Positions 43,179 to 51,383 of a stretch of DNA of 64,000 nt are shown piece after piece; within the stretch, counting starts at the first letter, position 1, and each line of letters starts with the position of its first letter. The stretch comes from Eubacterium sp. (lineage in GTDB: Bacteria > Bacillota > Clostridia > Peptostreptococcales > Anaerovoracaceae), in assembly GCA_017533915.1 (NCBI GenBank), contig JAFWHX010000016.1:1-64000 (forward strand), read 5' to 3'. The position numbers and the translations under genes were made by a program. The notes beneath the pieces were generated by a model, which had not been told where the DNA came from, made no database searches, and saw only the letters and a list, made by a program, of their open reading frames with translations.

Positions 43179-45239
43179 CTAGTCTTCGTCTTTTGCGATC
43201 TCTGCAGGGAGACGGCGACGCAGTGCTCCTGTCGGGCAGGCGTCTACGCACTTCATGCAGTTCTTGCAGAACTCTACTGTATCCTTATCTCTGAACTCAG
43301 GCTTGATAACGGTCTTGAATCCACGTCTTACAAGTCCAAGTACGCCCTTGCCTACGATCTCGTCGCATGTTCTTACGCAGATACCGCAGAGGATGCACTT
43401 GCCCTGATTCCTCTCGATATACTTGAGGTCATGCTCGATGAAGCTGTCATGCTTCTCACCCTGCATTCTCTCAATATCGATCTTGTAGCGGTTAGCAGCT
43501 TTGATGAGCTTGCAGTCGAAGTATGCGTGGCATCCGCACTCGAGGCAGCGCTTTGCTTCTTCGACGGCTTCTTCCTCTGAAAGGCCGAGGTTGATCTCAC
43601 CGAAGTCGCATCTGCGCTCTTCAGCAGGTCTGAGGTGCTTCTCAACTCTCTGCTTCTTTGGCTCGTCAGCGAGATCTGTCTCATCGATCTTACGCTCTGA
43701 ATAGAACGGTGTCTTGTAGAAGTCGTCGCTCTCGTTCAGATATTTGTCTACCATTGCAGCGCACTTTCCGGCCTGGCCGATAGCTCTTACTGCGATAGTA
43801 GCTCCCTTGTTGGTGCACTCGCCGCATGCGAACACGCCTTCCATAGATGTACGGAATGAGTTCTCGCCGCAGTCGATGTTGCCCTTCTGTGAAGCCTGGA
43901 GCATATCCCATTCGCCGCGTACGAGTCCATGTCCGAGAGCTGCGATTACTGAATCGAGCTCGAGCTCTTCAAATTTTCCTTCTACTGGAACAGGCTTACG
44001 TCTTCCGCTTGCGTCAGGCTCGCCAAGCTCCATAACCTGAAGCTTTACACCGGTTACCTTGCCGTCTTTTCCGAGGATCTCATCAGGGTTCGTGAGGAAT
44101 TTGAAGTCAACTCCCTCTTCGATAGCTTCTTCGATCTCGTCATCCTCAGCAGGCATCTCGTCTCTTGTACGACGATAGATAACATATACGTTCTCAGCGC
44201 CGAGTCTTACTGCTGAACGGCAGCAGTCCATAGCTGTGTTTCCGCCGCCGACGATAGCAACGTTCTTCCCGATCTCAGGAGCATTGCCGTTTGCGTTGGC
44301 TGCAAGGAAAGCAGTTCCACCGTAAACACCCTGAAGGTCGATGCCCGGGCATCTGAGCGGCATGTCAGCCCATGCGCCGACTGCAACTACTACTGCATCA
44401 TACTGAGCTTTCAGTTCTTCCAGAGTAACGTCCTTGCCTACTTTTACGCCATAGTCGATAGTTACTCCGGCATCTGTCAAAACATCCACTTCCTTCTGGA
44501 GGATAGCCTTTGGAAGTCTGTACTCAGGAATACCATATCTAAGGAATCCGCCTGCCTTAGGCTGTGCCTCGAGGATCTTTACCTGATGGCCTTTCTCTCT
44601 CAGATAGTATGCGCACGCAAGGCCTGCAGGGCCTGCACCGATGACGCAGACTGTCTTATCTGAGTTGCCTTTTACCTTCAGTTTGAACGGATCGTCTGAC
44701 TCATAGTCTCTGTCGCTTGCGTATGCCTTAAGAGCACAGATCGAAAGCGGCTGGTCTACCAGACCTCTTCTGCAGTTGTCCTCGCAAGGATGCGGGCAGA
44801 TACGTCCGATCGAGCTAGGCAGTGGAATGTGCTCACGGATGATCTCCGTAGCCCACTTATAGTCCTTCATCTGGATGGCCTTGAGGTATCTCTGTGGATC
44901 CTCACCAGCCGGGCAGTTCAGATGACATGGTCCTCTGCAGTCTCCTTCATGGTCACTCATAACGAGCTCCATGTTTATCTTTCTCTGCTTGACGATACGG
45001 TCAGACTCTGTATGGATGACCATTCCGTCAGCTGCTTCTGTCGCGCATGCGCGGAGAAGCTTGTTGTTTCCTTCTACTTCTACGATACAAAGGCCGCATG
45101 CAGCATATGTCTTAAGACGCTCATCGTTGCAGAGAGTCGGGATATATATGCCGTTATGCTGAGCGATCTCGAGGATTGTCTGGCCTTTTTTCGCAGTAAT
45201 TTCCTGATCATTGATCGTGACTTTGATATATTCGTCCAT
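43179..45239 (-). CDS. stnA: StnA/NfnB-like flavin and iron-sulfur transhydrogenase subunit
   Basis: 686 residues. Order: 2Fe-2S ferredoxin domain (1-80; Cys in PTLCNDERLKTYAACGLC), a GltD-type 4Fe-4S region (GDCRGPCHLNCPAG and CPHPCEDNC), two dinucleotide domains (VIGAGPAGLACAYYLREKG and VAIVGGGNTAMDCC) ending GVFACGECTNKGATIAVRAIG, then a C-terminal ferredoxin with CILCGICVRTCDEIVG and CKNCMKCVDACPTGAL. This is NfnB fused to the 2Fe-2S and Fe-S parts of HydA, the layout of StnA in the Sporomusa-type Nfn and of three-subunit NfnABC. No H-cluster motif (TSCCPxW or FMPCxxK), so it is not a hydrogenase. Expected role: linking NADPH to NADH and ferredoxin. AGGGGGG lies 9 bases before the ATG. 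Confidence 0.82.
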   Translation of the reverse strand: MDEYIKVTINDQEITAKKGQTILEIAQHNGIYIPTLCNDERLKTYAACGLCIVEVEGNNKLLRACATEAADGMVIHTESDRIVKQRKINMELVMSDHEGDCRGPCHLNCPAGEDPQRYLKAIQMKDYKWATEIIREHIPLPSSIGRICPHPCEDNCRRGLVDQPLSICALKAYASDRDYESDDPFKLKVKGNSDKTVCVIGAGPAGLACAYYLREKGHQVKILEAQPKAGGFLRYGIPEYRLPKAILQKEVDVLTDAGVTIDYGVKVGKDVTLEELKAQYDAVVVAVGAWADMPLRCPGIDLQGVYGGTAFLAANANGNAPEIGKNVAIVGGGNTAMDCCRSAVRLGAENVYVIYRRTRDEMPAEDDEIEEAIEEGVDFKFLTNPDEILGKDGKVTGVKLQVMELGEPDASGRRKPVPVEGKFEELELDSVIAALGHGLVRGEWDMLQASQKGNIDCGENSFRTSMEGVFACGECTNKGATIAVRAIGQAGKCAAMVDKYLNESDDFYKTPFYSERKIDETDLADEPKKQRVEKHLRPAEERRCDFGEINLGLSEEEAVEEAKRCLECGCHAYFDCKLIKAANRYKIDIERMQGEKHDSFIEHDLKYIERNQGKCILCGICVRTCDEIVGKGVLGLVRRGFKTVIKPEFRDKDTVEFCKNCMKCVDACPTGALRRRLPAEIAKDED

Positions 45240-45251
45240 TACTGTCCCCCC

Positions 45252-47009
45252 TTACTCTACGTCGATAGCGCCGAATCTGCAGTTGCTGTAGCACTTGCCG
45301 CACTTGATGCAGATCGAATGATCGATCTCATGAGGCTTCTTGACTTCGCCGGTAATAGCCTTCACCGGGCAGTTCCTTGCGCACAGCGTGCAGCCTACGC
45401 ACTTGTCTTTGTTGATAGTGTATGTGAGCAGCTTCTGGCATTCTTTCGCCGGGCACTTCTTGTCTCTGATATGAGCATCGTACTCGTCTCTGAAGTACTG
45501 GATAGTCGTAAGCACCGGGTTTGGCGCAGTCTGTCCAAGTCCGCAGAGAGCCGTGCTTCCTACCATGTGGCAGAGGTCTTCGAGGAGCTCTACGTCTCCT
45601 TCTTTACCTTCACCGTCAGTGATCCTGGACAGAAGCTCAAGCATACGCTTGGTGCCGAGTCTGCATGGGAAGCACTTTCCGCATGACTCGTTGGATGTGA
45701 AGTTCAGGAAGAACTTGGCCATACCTACCATGCATGTGCTGTCGTCCATAACTACCATTCCGCCGGAACCCATGATGGCTCCTGTGGCCTGCAGTGCTTT
45801 GTACTCGATCTTCGTGTCGATGAGTGATGCAGGGATGCATCCGCCTGACGGTCCGCCGAGCTGAACAGCCTTGAACTGACGATCGTTCCTGACTCCGCCG
45901 CCGATGTCGAAGATGACTTCACGCAGTGTCTTTCCCATTGTGATCTCAACGAGTCCGCCGCGCTTGATCTTTCCTGAGAGTGCGAATACCTTTGTTCCCT
46001 TACTGTCCTCAGTACCCATGGCAGCAAAAGCAGCACCGCCGTTATTGATGATCCATGCAACGTTCGCGTAAGTCTCTACGTTGTTGATGTTGGAAGGCTC
46101 CTGGTTATATCCCTTCTGAGCAGGGAATGGCGGCTTCAGCTTAGGCATACCTCTCTGTCCTTCGAGGGATGCGATAAGGGCTGTCTCTTCTCCACAGACA
46201 AAAGCTCCTGCGCCGGCTTTGATCTTGATGTGGCATGAGAAGTCGGATCCGAGGATGTTGTCTCCGAGGTATCCTCTCTCCTCAGCAACTTCCAGAGCAT
46301 GCGACAGTCTCTTGATAGCAAGAGGATACTCAGCTCTTACATAAACAAAAGCATCCTCAGTTCCCATAGCGTATGCTGCGATGAGCATTCCTTCGATCAG
46401 GCTGAACGGGTCGGACTCGATAACAGCTCTGTCCATGAATGCACCTGGGTCACCTTCGTCTGCGTTGCAGATGAGATGTTTATGCTCGTTCGGCTGATTG
46501 TGGCATGCGTTCCACTTGAACCATGTCGGGAATCCTGCGCCTCCACGTCCTCTGAGGCCTGAGATCTTGACTTCTTCGATTACTTCTTCAGGAGTCATAC
46601 CTGTCTTCAGGATCTTTGTGAGAGCCTGGAATCCGTCTGCAGCGATGTACTCGTCGATCGACGTCGGGTCGATCAGTCCGCAGTGACGGAGAGCGATACG
46701 TGTCTGCTCTTCAAGGTAAACCTTGTCCTCGTCCTTGATCATAAGATCAGCAAGAGCATCCAGGTCATCATCCTTTACTGCCTTTACGATGTCAGCAGCC
46801 TGCTCAGGCTTTACGTGAACGAGTCTTGCCGCAAGCTGTTCGTCCTTGTACACATCTACGATAGGCTCGAGGAAGCACATTCCGATACATCCTGTGATGC
46901 CGAGCTCAGCGACTTTGTCTGCCTCTAATTCTTTTGCGAGGCTGTCATATACTTTCGCGGCGCCTGCGGAGATACCGCAGCTGCCCTCTCCTACGATAAG
47001 CTTTATCAT
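45252..47009 (-). CDS. stnB: StnB/HydB/NuoF-like FMN subunit
   Basis: 585 residues. Order: 2Fe-2S thioredoxin-like N-terminus (about 1-110), NuoF core with the NADH/FMN site (GLRGRGGAGFPTWFKW, near 150; ICNADEGDPGAFMDR and AYAMGTEDAFVYVRAEYP), a 4Fe-4S motif SCGKCFPCRLGTKRM, and a C-terminal two-cluster ferredoxin (CVGCTLCARNCPVKAI and CIKCGKCYSNCRFGAI). It is the flavin subunit that in HydABC and Stn complexes bifurcates electrons between NADH and ferredoxin. Overlaps StnC by four bases (ATGA) and is 12 bases before StnA. Confidence 0.9.
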   Translation of the reverse strand: MIKLIVGEGSCGISAGAAKVYDSLAKELEADKVAELGITGCIGMCFLEPIVDVYKDEQLAARLVHVKPEQAADIVKAVKDDDLDALADLMIKDEDKVYLEEQTRIALRHCGLIDPTSIDEYIAADGFQALTKILKTGMTPEEVIEEVKISGLRGRGGAGFPTWFKWNACHNQPNEHKHLICNADEGDPGAFMDRAVIESDPFSLIEGMLIAAYAMGTEDAFVYVRAEYPLAIKRLSHALEVAEERGYLGDNILGSDFSCHIKIKAGAGAFVCGEETALIASLEGQRGMPKLKPPFPAQKGYNQEPSNINNVETYANVAWIINNGGAAFAAMGTEDSKGTKVFALSGKIKRGGLVEITMGKTLREVIFDIGGGVRNDRQFKAVQLGGPSGGCIPASLIDTKIEYKALQATGAIMGSGGMVVMDDSTCMVGMAKFFLNFTSNESCGKCFPCRLGTKRMLELLSRITDGEGKEGDVELLEDLCHMVGSTALCGLGQTAPNPVLTTIQYFRDEYDAHIRDKKCPAKECQKLLTYTINKDKCVGCTLCARNCPVKAITGEVKKPHEIDHSICIKCGKCYSNCRFGAIDVE

Positions 47010-47491
47010 TGAGCAGCCTCCTTCTTTCTGTAATCATTGATGATCTTCACGGCTTTCTTGCCGTCGAGCTGACCATAGGTCTCGCCATTGATCATCATTA
47101 CTGGTGAAAGCGAGCAGCATCCGAGACATGCCACATACTCGAGTGTGAACAGTCCGTCTTCTGTCGTCTCGCCGTTCTCGATCCCCAGCTCACCGGAGAT
47201 CACATCTCCGATAGCGTCAGAACCGTTTACATGGCAGGCAGTACCTTTGCAAAGCATGATCAGATATTTGCCGATAGGCTGAAGTCTGAACTGAGCGTAG
47301 AATGTGGCAGTTCCCATGATCTTGGCAGGAGAGACTCCCGTCCTCTCAGAGATGTGATAGATCGCATCCATAGGAAGATATCCGTAGACCTCCTGCGTTC
47401 TCTGCAGGATGGATATCATGCTGCCATACTGATCCGCAAGCTCGTCCAGGATCTCGTCCAGTGGCTTAAGGTCCAGTGCACTGTTTTCCAT
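47006..47491 (-). CDS. stnC: StnC/HydC/NuoE-like 2Fe-2S subunit
   Basis: 161 residues, usual length for NuoE. A thioredoxin-like fold with the four cluster Cys in CKGTACHVNG and ACLGCCSLSPVMMING. The N-terminal helical part contains YLPMDAIYHISERTGVSPAKI. It hands electrons between NADH/FMN in StnB and the rest of the complex. AAGGAGG is 8 bases before the ATG. First gene of the operon; an inverted repeat TTCATT/AATGAA is in its leader but I could not fix a promoter. Confidence 0.92.
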   Translation of the reverse strand: MENSALDLKPLDEILDELADQYGSMISILQRTQEVYGYLPMDAIYHISERTGVSPAKIMGTATFYAQFRLQPIGKYLIMLCKGTACHVNGSDAIGDVISGELGIENGETTEDGLFTLEYVACLGCCSLSPVMMINGETYGQLDGKKAVKIINDYRKKEAAQ

Positions 47492-47565
47492 GAATTACCT
47501 CCTTCTGATTTTTCCTTTCAACAATTGATATATCTTCATTAAAACAATGAACTATTTTACGGCCG

Positions 47566-47595
47566 GGCCGGAGCGCCGTAGATGACGCTCCGGCC
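47566..47595. terminator. Strong hairpin after PFOR gene
   Basis: GGCCGGAGCG and CGCTCCGGCC pair over ten bases around a ten-base loop, 35 bases after the PFOR stop. There is no real T-run on the minus strand, so it might partly separate the PFOR and transhydrogenase messages or protect the 3' end. Confidence 0.55.
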
Positions 47596-47629
47596 GAGCT
47601 CATAAACGATTTTATCTGCAGTAATATCC

Positions 47630-50600
47630 TTACTGCTCAGGTTTTTCCTCTGCAGGCTCCAGACTCGCTTTCTGATTGACCAGTTTCACATATCTGTCCA
47701 TAGCGAGGTCTTCATTCTCCTTGAAGAGCTTCTCGGCTCTCTCAGGGAATCTCATCTTAAGTGAGTTGTATCTTACTTCACCCATCAGGAAGTCCTGATA
47801 TCCACCTTCTACCGGCGGCTTGCTGTCGATCGTCAGCGGGTTCTTTCCTGCCTTCGCAAGGTCAGGATTGTATCTGATGAGGTTCCAGTATCCACAGTCT
47901 ACGGCTTCCTTCATCTCTTCCATGATCTTGTTCATGCCCTTCTTGATGCCGTGGTTGATGCACGGTGAGTAAGCGATGATCAGAGATGGGCCGTCGTATG
48001 CTTCAGCTTCCTTGATGGCCTTGATTGTCTGGTTGTAGTCAGCACCCATAGCGATCTTGCAGACGTATACATAGCCGTAAGCTATCGCGATCTGTGCGAG
48101 GTCCTTCTTTCTGATCGGCTTGCCGGCTGCCGCGAACTTGGCGACTGCGCCGACAGGTGTCGACTTGGATGCCTGTCCGCCTGTATTGGAATATACCTCT
48201 GTGTCATATACCATGACATTTACGTTCTCTCCTGATGCGAGCACGTGGTCTACTCCGCCGTAACCGATATCATATGCCCAGCCGTCTCCTCCGAACGCCC
48301 ATACTGAAGGCTTCCTGAGCATATCCTTGTTCTGAAGGATGAATTTGGCGTCTTCTGAGTCTCCGAGAGCCTCGCATGCCTTTTCAAGATCAGGCGCAAC
48401 CTCAGCTGCCTTCTCAGGATCGTTCATCGTTGCGAGCCATCCCTCTGCAGGATCTCCGAGCTTATCCAGATTCCTCTTAACAGCGTCTTCAACTTCCTTG
48501 CGTCTTGCCTTTACAGCGATAGCCATACCAAGTGCGAACTCGGCGTTATCCTCGAACAGGGAGTTGGACCATGCAGGGCCGCGTCCTTCTTTGTTTACTG
48601 TGTAAGGCGTGCTCGGAGCACTGTTGCCCCAGATAGATGAGCATCCTGTAGCGTTTCCTACGATCATCCTCTCGCCGAAGAGCTGTGTGATCAGCTTCGC
48701 GTATGGAGTCTCGCCGCATCCCGGGCATGCGCCTGAGAATTCAAGCAGCGGCTGCTTGAACTGAACGCCCTTTACTGTATCGTCGCTGAACGGAAGATCC
48801 TTGTTGTCGACATTCTCGAACAGGTAATCGAACTTCTTCTGCTCTGCATTCACGATCTCATCTTCAACAGGCTTCATCTCGAGAGCCTTGGTCTTGGACG
48901 GGCATACCTCTGCGCAGAGTCCGCAGCCTGTGCAGTCGAGAGCTGAGATCGCGATCGAGAACATCTTTCCTTCTGTTCCCTTTCCGATCATCTTGATCGC
49001 ATCTCCGTCTACTGCGGCAGCCTGCTCTTCTGTAAGAGCAAATGGTCTTACTACTGCGTGCGGGCATACCATAGCGCAGCGGTTGCACTGGATGCAGTTC
49101 TCCTTGATCCATACCGGAGTATCTGCAGCGATACCGCGCTTCTCGAAAGCAGATGTTCCCGAAGGCTGTGAGCCGTCGCTTGAATCGAGGTATGTGGAAA
49201 CAGGGATGTCGTCCCCTCTCATCGTCGACATCGGGACCATGACTTTGTTAAGGAACTCTGTCATCTTTTCGTCGCGGCCGATCAGCTCAGCAGGAGCCGG
49301 ATCGTCAGGAGCGTCAGCCCATGACGCAGGTACATCTACTTTATGAACATATTTGATACCGGCTTCTACAGCTGCGATATTCATGTTCACGACTTTCTCG
49401 CCCTTGCGTCCGTATGTGTGCCTGATTGCATCTTCCATGTATTCCTTGGCTTCATCGATAGGAATGATGTCGGCCAGCTTGAAGAACGCTGCCTGAAGTA
49501 TCGTGTTGGTCCTCCTTGCGCCGAGTCCGATCTCTTTCGCCAGATTAACGGCGTCGCATGTGTAGAACTTGATGTCGTTCTTTGCGATGAATCTCTTTAC
49601 TTTTCCAGGCAGGTGCTCATCGAGCTCCTCGTCCTTCCATACGCAGTTCAGCAGGAAGTGCCCGCCCGGCTTGACGTCTTCTACCATGTCGTACTTCTTA
49701 AGGTACGCTGAGTTATGGCAGGCTACGAAGTCAGCCTGCTTGATGTAATATGTGGATTTGATCGGCTTGTCTCCAAAGCGGAGGTGTGAGATGGTCACGC
49801 CGCCTGACTTCTTGGAGTCATACTGGAAGTATGCCTGCACCTTCTTGTCGGTGTGGTCTCCGATGATCTTAACGCTGTTCTTGTTCGCGCCAACTGTTCC
49901 GTCAGCTCCGAGGCCCCAGAACTTGCATGCTGTGGTCCCCGCAGGCTGTGTGTCAGGATACTCTGACGGTACGAGCGAAAGGTGCGTAACATCGTCGTTG
50001 ATGCTGATCGTGAACTCCTTCTTAGGCTCGTCAGACCACATGTTCTCGTATACAGCGAGAACGTCGCCCGGCTGGATGTCCTTGGATCCGAGTCCGTATC
50101 TTCCGCGGAATACAGGTACATCTCTGAACTCTGTGTCTGAAAGAGCAGCGACCATGTCTGCGTACAGCGGCTCTCCTACTGAGCCAGGTTCTTTAGTCCT
50201 GTCGAGCGTAGCGATCTTCTTTACTGATTTCGGAAGTACGTTCAGCAGGTATTTAACTGAGAACGGTCTGTACAGGTGTACTTCGACGACGCCGACTTTC
50301 TTATCGCCCTTTGCGTTGATGTAGTCTACTACTTCCTCTGCGCAGTCGCATACGGAACCCATAGCTACGATGACTTCCTCAGCGTCAGGCGCGCCGTAAT
50401 AGTTGAACGGCTTGTAGTCTGTGCCGATAAGAGCATTGATCTTATCCATATACTCGGCTACTACTTCCGGATATTCGACATATCTTCCGTTCTTCGCCTC
50501 GCAGTGCTGGAAATATGCTTCAGGCTGTTCTGCGGCACCGTTAAGATGCGGGTGCTCAGGATTGAGCGAGCGTGCTCTGAATGCCTGTACAGCATCCTTG

Positions 50601-51190
50601 TCTACCAGTTCTTTCAGCTGATCATAGTCCCAGATCTCGATCTTCTGCTGCTCGTGTGAAGTTCTGAATCCATCAAAGAAATGCAGGGTAGGCATAGATG
50701 ACGCGATCGTAGCGAGATGTGCTACTGCGGCAAGGTCCATGACCTGCTGAACATTGTTGCTCGCGAGCATGCCGAATCCTGTCTGGCGTACTGCCATGAC
50801 GTCCTGCTGATCTCCAAAGATAGACAGAGCATGTGTTGCAAGTGCTCTTGCCGAAACATGGAATACTGCAGGCATCTGTTCAGCAGCGATCTTATACATA
50901 TTAGGTATCATCAGAAGAAGGCCTTGTGAAGCTGTAAACGTTGTTGTATACGCACCGGCATTTACAGATCCGTGAACGGCACCTGCAGCTCCGCCTTCGG
51001 ACTGCATCTCTATAACCTTTACTTTTTCTCCGAAAATATTTTCCCTGTCCTGAGAGGTCCATTCATCCACACTCTCAGCCATTGGAGATGATGGAGTGAT
51101 CGGGTAAATAGCAGCAACTTCAGTAAATGCATACGCTGCATGCGCTGCCGCGGTATTACCGTCCATCGTCTTTAACTGTCTTCTGCCCAT
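47630..51190 (-). CDS. nifJ: Pyruvate:ferredoxin (flavodoxin) oxidoreductase, single-chain
   Basis: 1186 residues, the fused type. Converts pyruvate and CoA to acetyl-CoA, CO2 and reduced ferredoxin. Domain I begins KTMDGNTAAAHAAYAFTEVA and has YPITPSSPMAE; the CoA-domain follows. Two ferredoxin motifs are CIQCNRCAMVCPHA and CTGCGLCAEVCPS. The C-terminal TPP domain has CPGCGETPYAK (proximal cluster), GDGWAYDIGYGGVDH and NTGGQASKSTP. Start at the ATG at 51190 with GGAGG nine bases upstream. It has its own promoter and is followed by StnCBA, so reduced ferredoxin made here could feed that complex. Confidence 0.97.
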   Translation of the reverse strand: MGRRQLKTMDGNTAAAHAAYAFTEVAAIYPITPSSPMAESVDEWTSQDRENIFGEKVKVIEMQSEGGAAGAVHGSVNAGAYTTTFTASQGLLLMIPNMYKIAAEQMPAVFHVSARALATHALSIFGDQQDVMAVRQTGFGMLASNNVQQVMDLAAVAHLATIASSMPTLHFFDGFRTSHEQQKIEIWDYDQLKELVDKDAVQAFRARSLNPEHPHLNGAAEQPEAYFQHCEAKNGRYVEYPEVVAEYMDKINALIGTDYKPFNYYGAPDAEEVIVAMGSVCDCAEEVVDYINAKGDKKVGVVEVHLYRPFSVKYLLNVLPKSVKKIATLDRTKEPGSVGEPLYADMVAALSDTEFRDVPVFRGRYGLGSKDIQPGDVLAVYENMWSDEPKKEFTISINDDVTHLSLVPSEYPDTQPAGTTACKFWGLGADGTVGANKNSVKIIGDHTDKKVQAYFQYDSKKSGGVTISHLRFGDKPIKSTYYIKQADFVACHNSAYLKKYDMVEDVKPGGHFLLNCVWKDEELDEHLPGKVKRFIAKNDIKFYTCDAVNLAKEIGLGARRTNTILQAAFFKLADIIPIDEAKEYMEDAIRHTYGRKGEKVVNMNIAAVEAGIKYVHKVDVPASWADAPDDPAPAELIGRDEKMTEFLNKVMVPMSTMRGDDIPVSTYLDSSDGSQPSGTSAFEKRGIAADTPVWIKENCIQCNRCAMVCPHAVVRPFALTEEQAAAVDGDAIKMIGKGTEGKMFSIAISALDCTGCGLCAEVCPSKTKALEMKPVEDEIVNAEQKKFDYLFENVDNKDLPFSDDTVKGVQFKQPLLEFSGACPGCGETPYAKLITQLFGERMIVGNATGCSSIWGNSAPSTPYTVNKEGRGPAWSNSLFEDNAEFALGMAIAVKARRKEVEDAVKRNLDKLGDPAEGWLATMNDPEKAAEVAPDLEKACEALGDSEDAKFILQNKDMLRKPSVWAFGGDGWAYDIGYGGVDHVLASGENVNVMVYDTEVYSNTGGQASKSTPVGAVAKFAAAGKPIRKKDLAQIAIAYGYVYVCKIAMGADYNQTIKAIKEAEAYDGPSLIIAYSPCINHGIKKGMNKIMEEMKEAVDCGYWNLIRYNPDLAKAGKNPLTIDSKPPVEGGYQDFLMGEVRYNSLKMRFPERAEKLFKENEDLAMDRYVKLVNQKASLEPAEEKPEQ

Positions 51191-51243
51191 AGTATGTTTC
51201 CTCCATTTGATAACAAAAAACACCGGGTATAAATACCCTCTTT

Positions 51244-51272
51244 ATCTTACTATTTCAGCACCTTAAAGTCAA
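51244..51272 (-). promoter_or_regulatory. Promoter of the PFOR gene
   Basis: TTGACT, 17-base spacer, TAAGAT on the minus strand. A palindrome GGGTATTTATACCC lies in the leader, about 40 bases before the ATG. Confidence 0.65.
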
Positions 51273-51273
51273 C

Positions 51274-51306
51274 AAAAATGGAGACCGAACGAAGTCGATC
51301 TCCATC
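51274..51306 (-). terminator. Intrinsic terminator of the EAL gene
   Basis: Minus strand ATGGAGATCGA, loop, GTCTCCAT, TTTTTG, 77 bases after the EAL gene stop. It abuts the -35 of the PFOR promoter. Confidence 0.78.
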
Positions 51307-51383
51307 TGTAAAGCTGTCTGAAAAGAGTAGTCTCGTCGCTTGAGAAACACTGCTTAATTATCACTCTTATATTTACTTTTTGA

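Noticed and set aside
43179-47491. [FeFe]-hydrogenase HydABC
   Set aside because: HydB- and HydC-like subunits are present, but no subunit has the H-cluster motifs, and the large subunit has an NfnB/GltD core instead.
51190-51272. Rex redox-repressor site before PFOR
   Set aside because: TTTTTTGTTATCAAAT only half matches TTGTTAAnnnnTTAACAA; the palindrome GGGTATTTATACCC is of another type.
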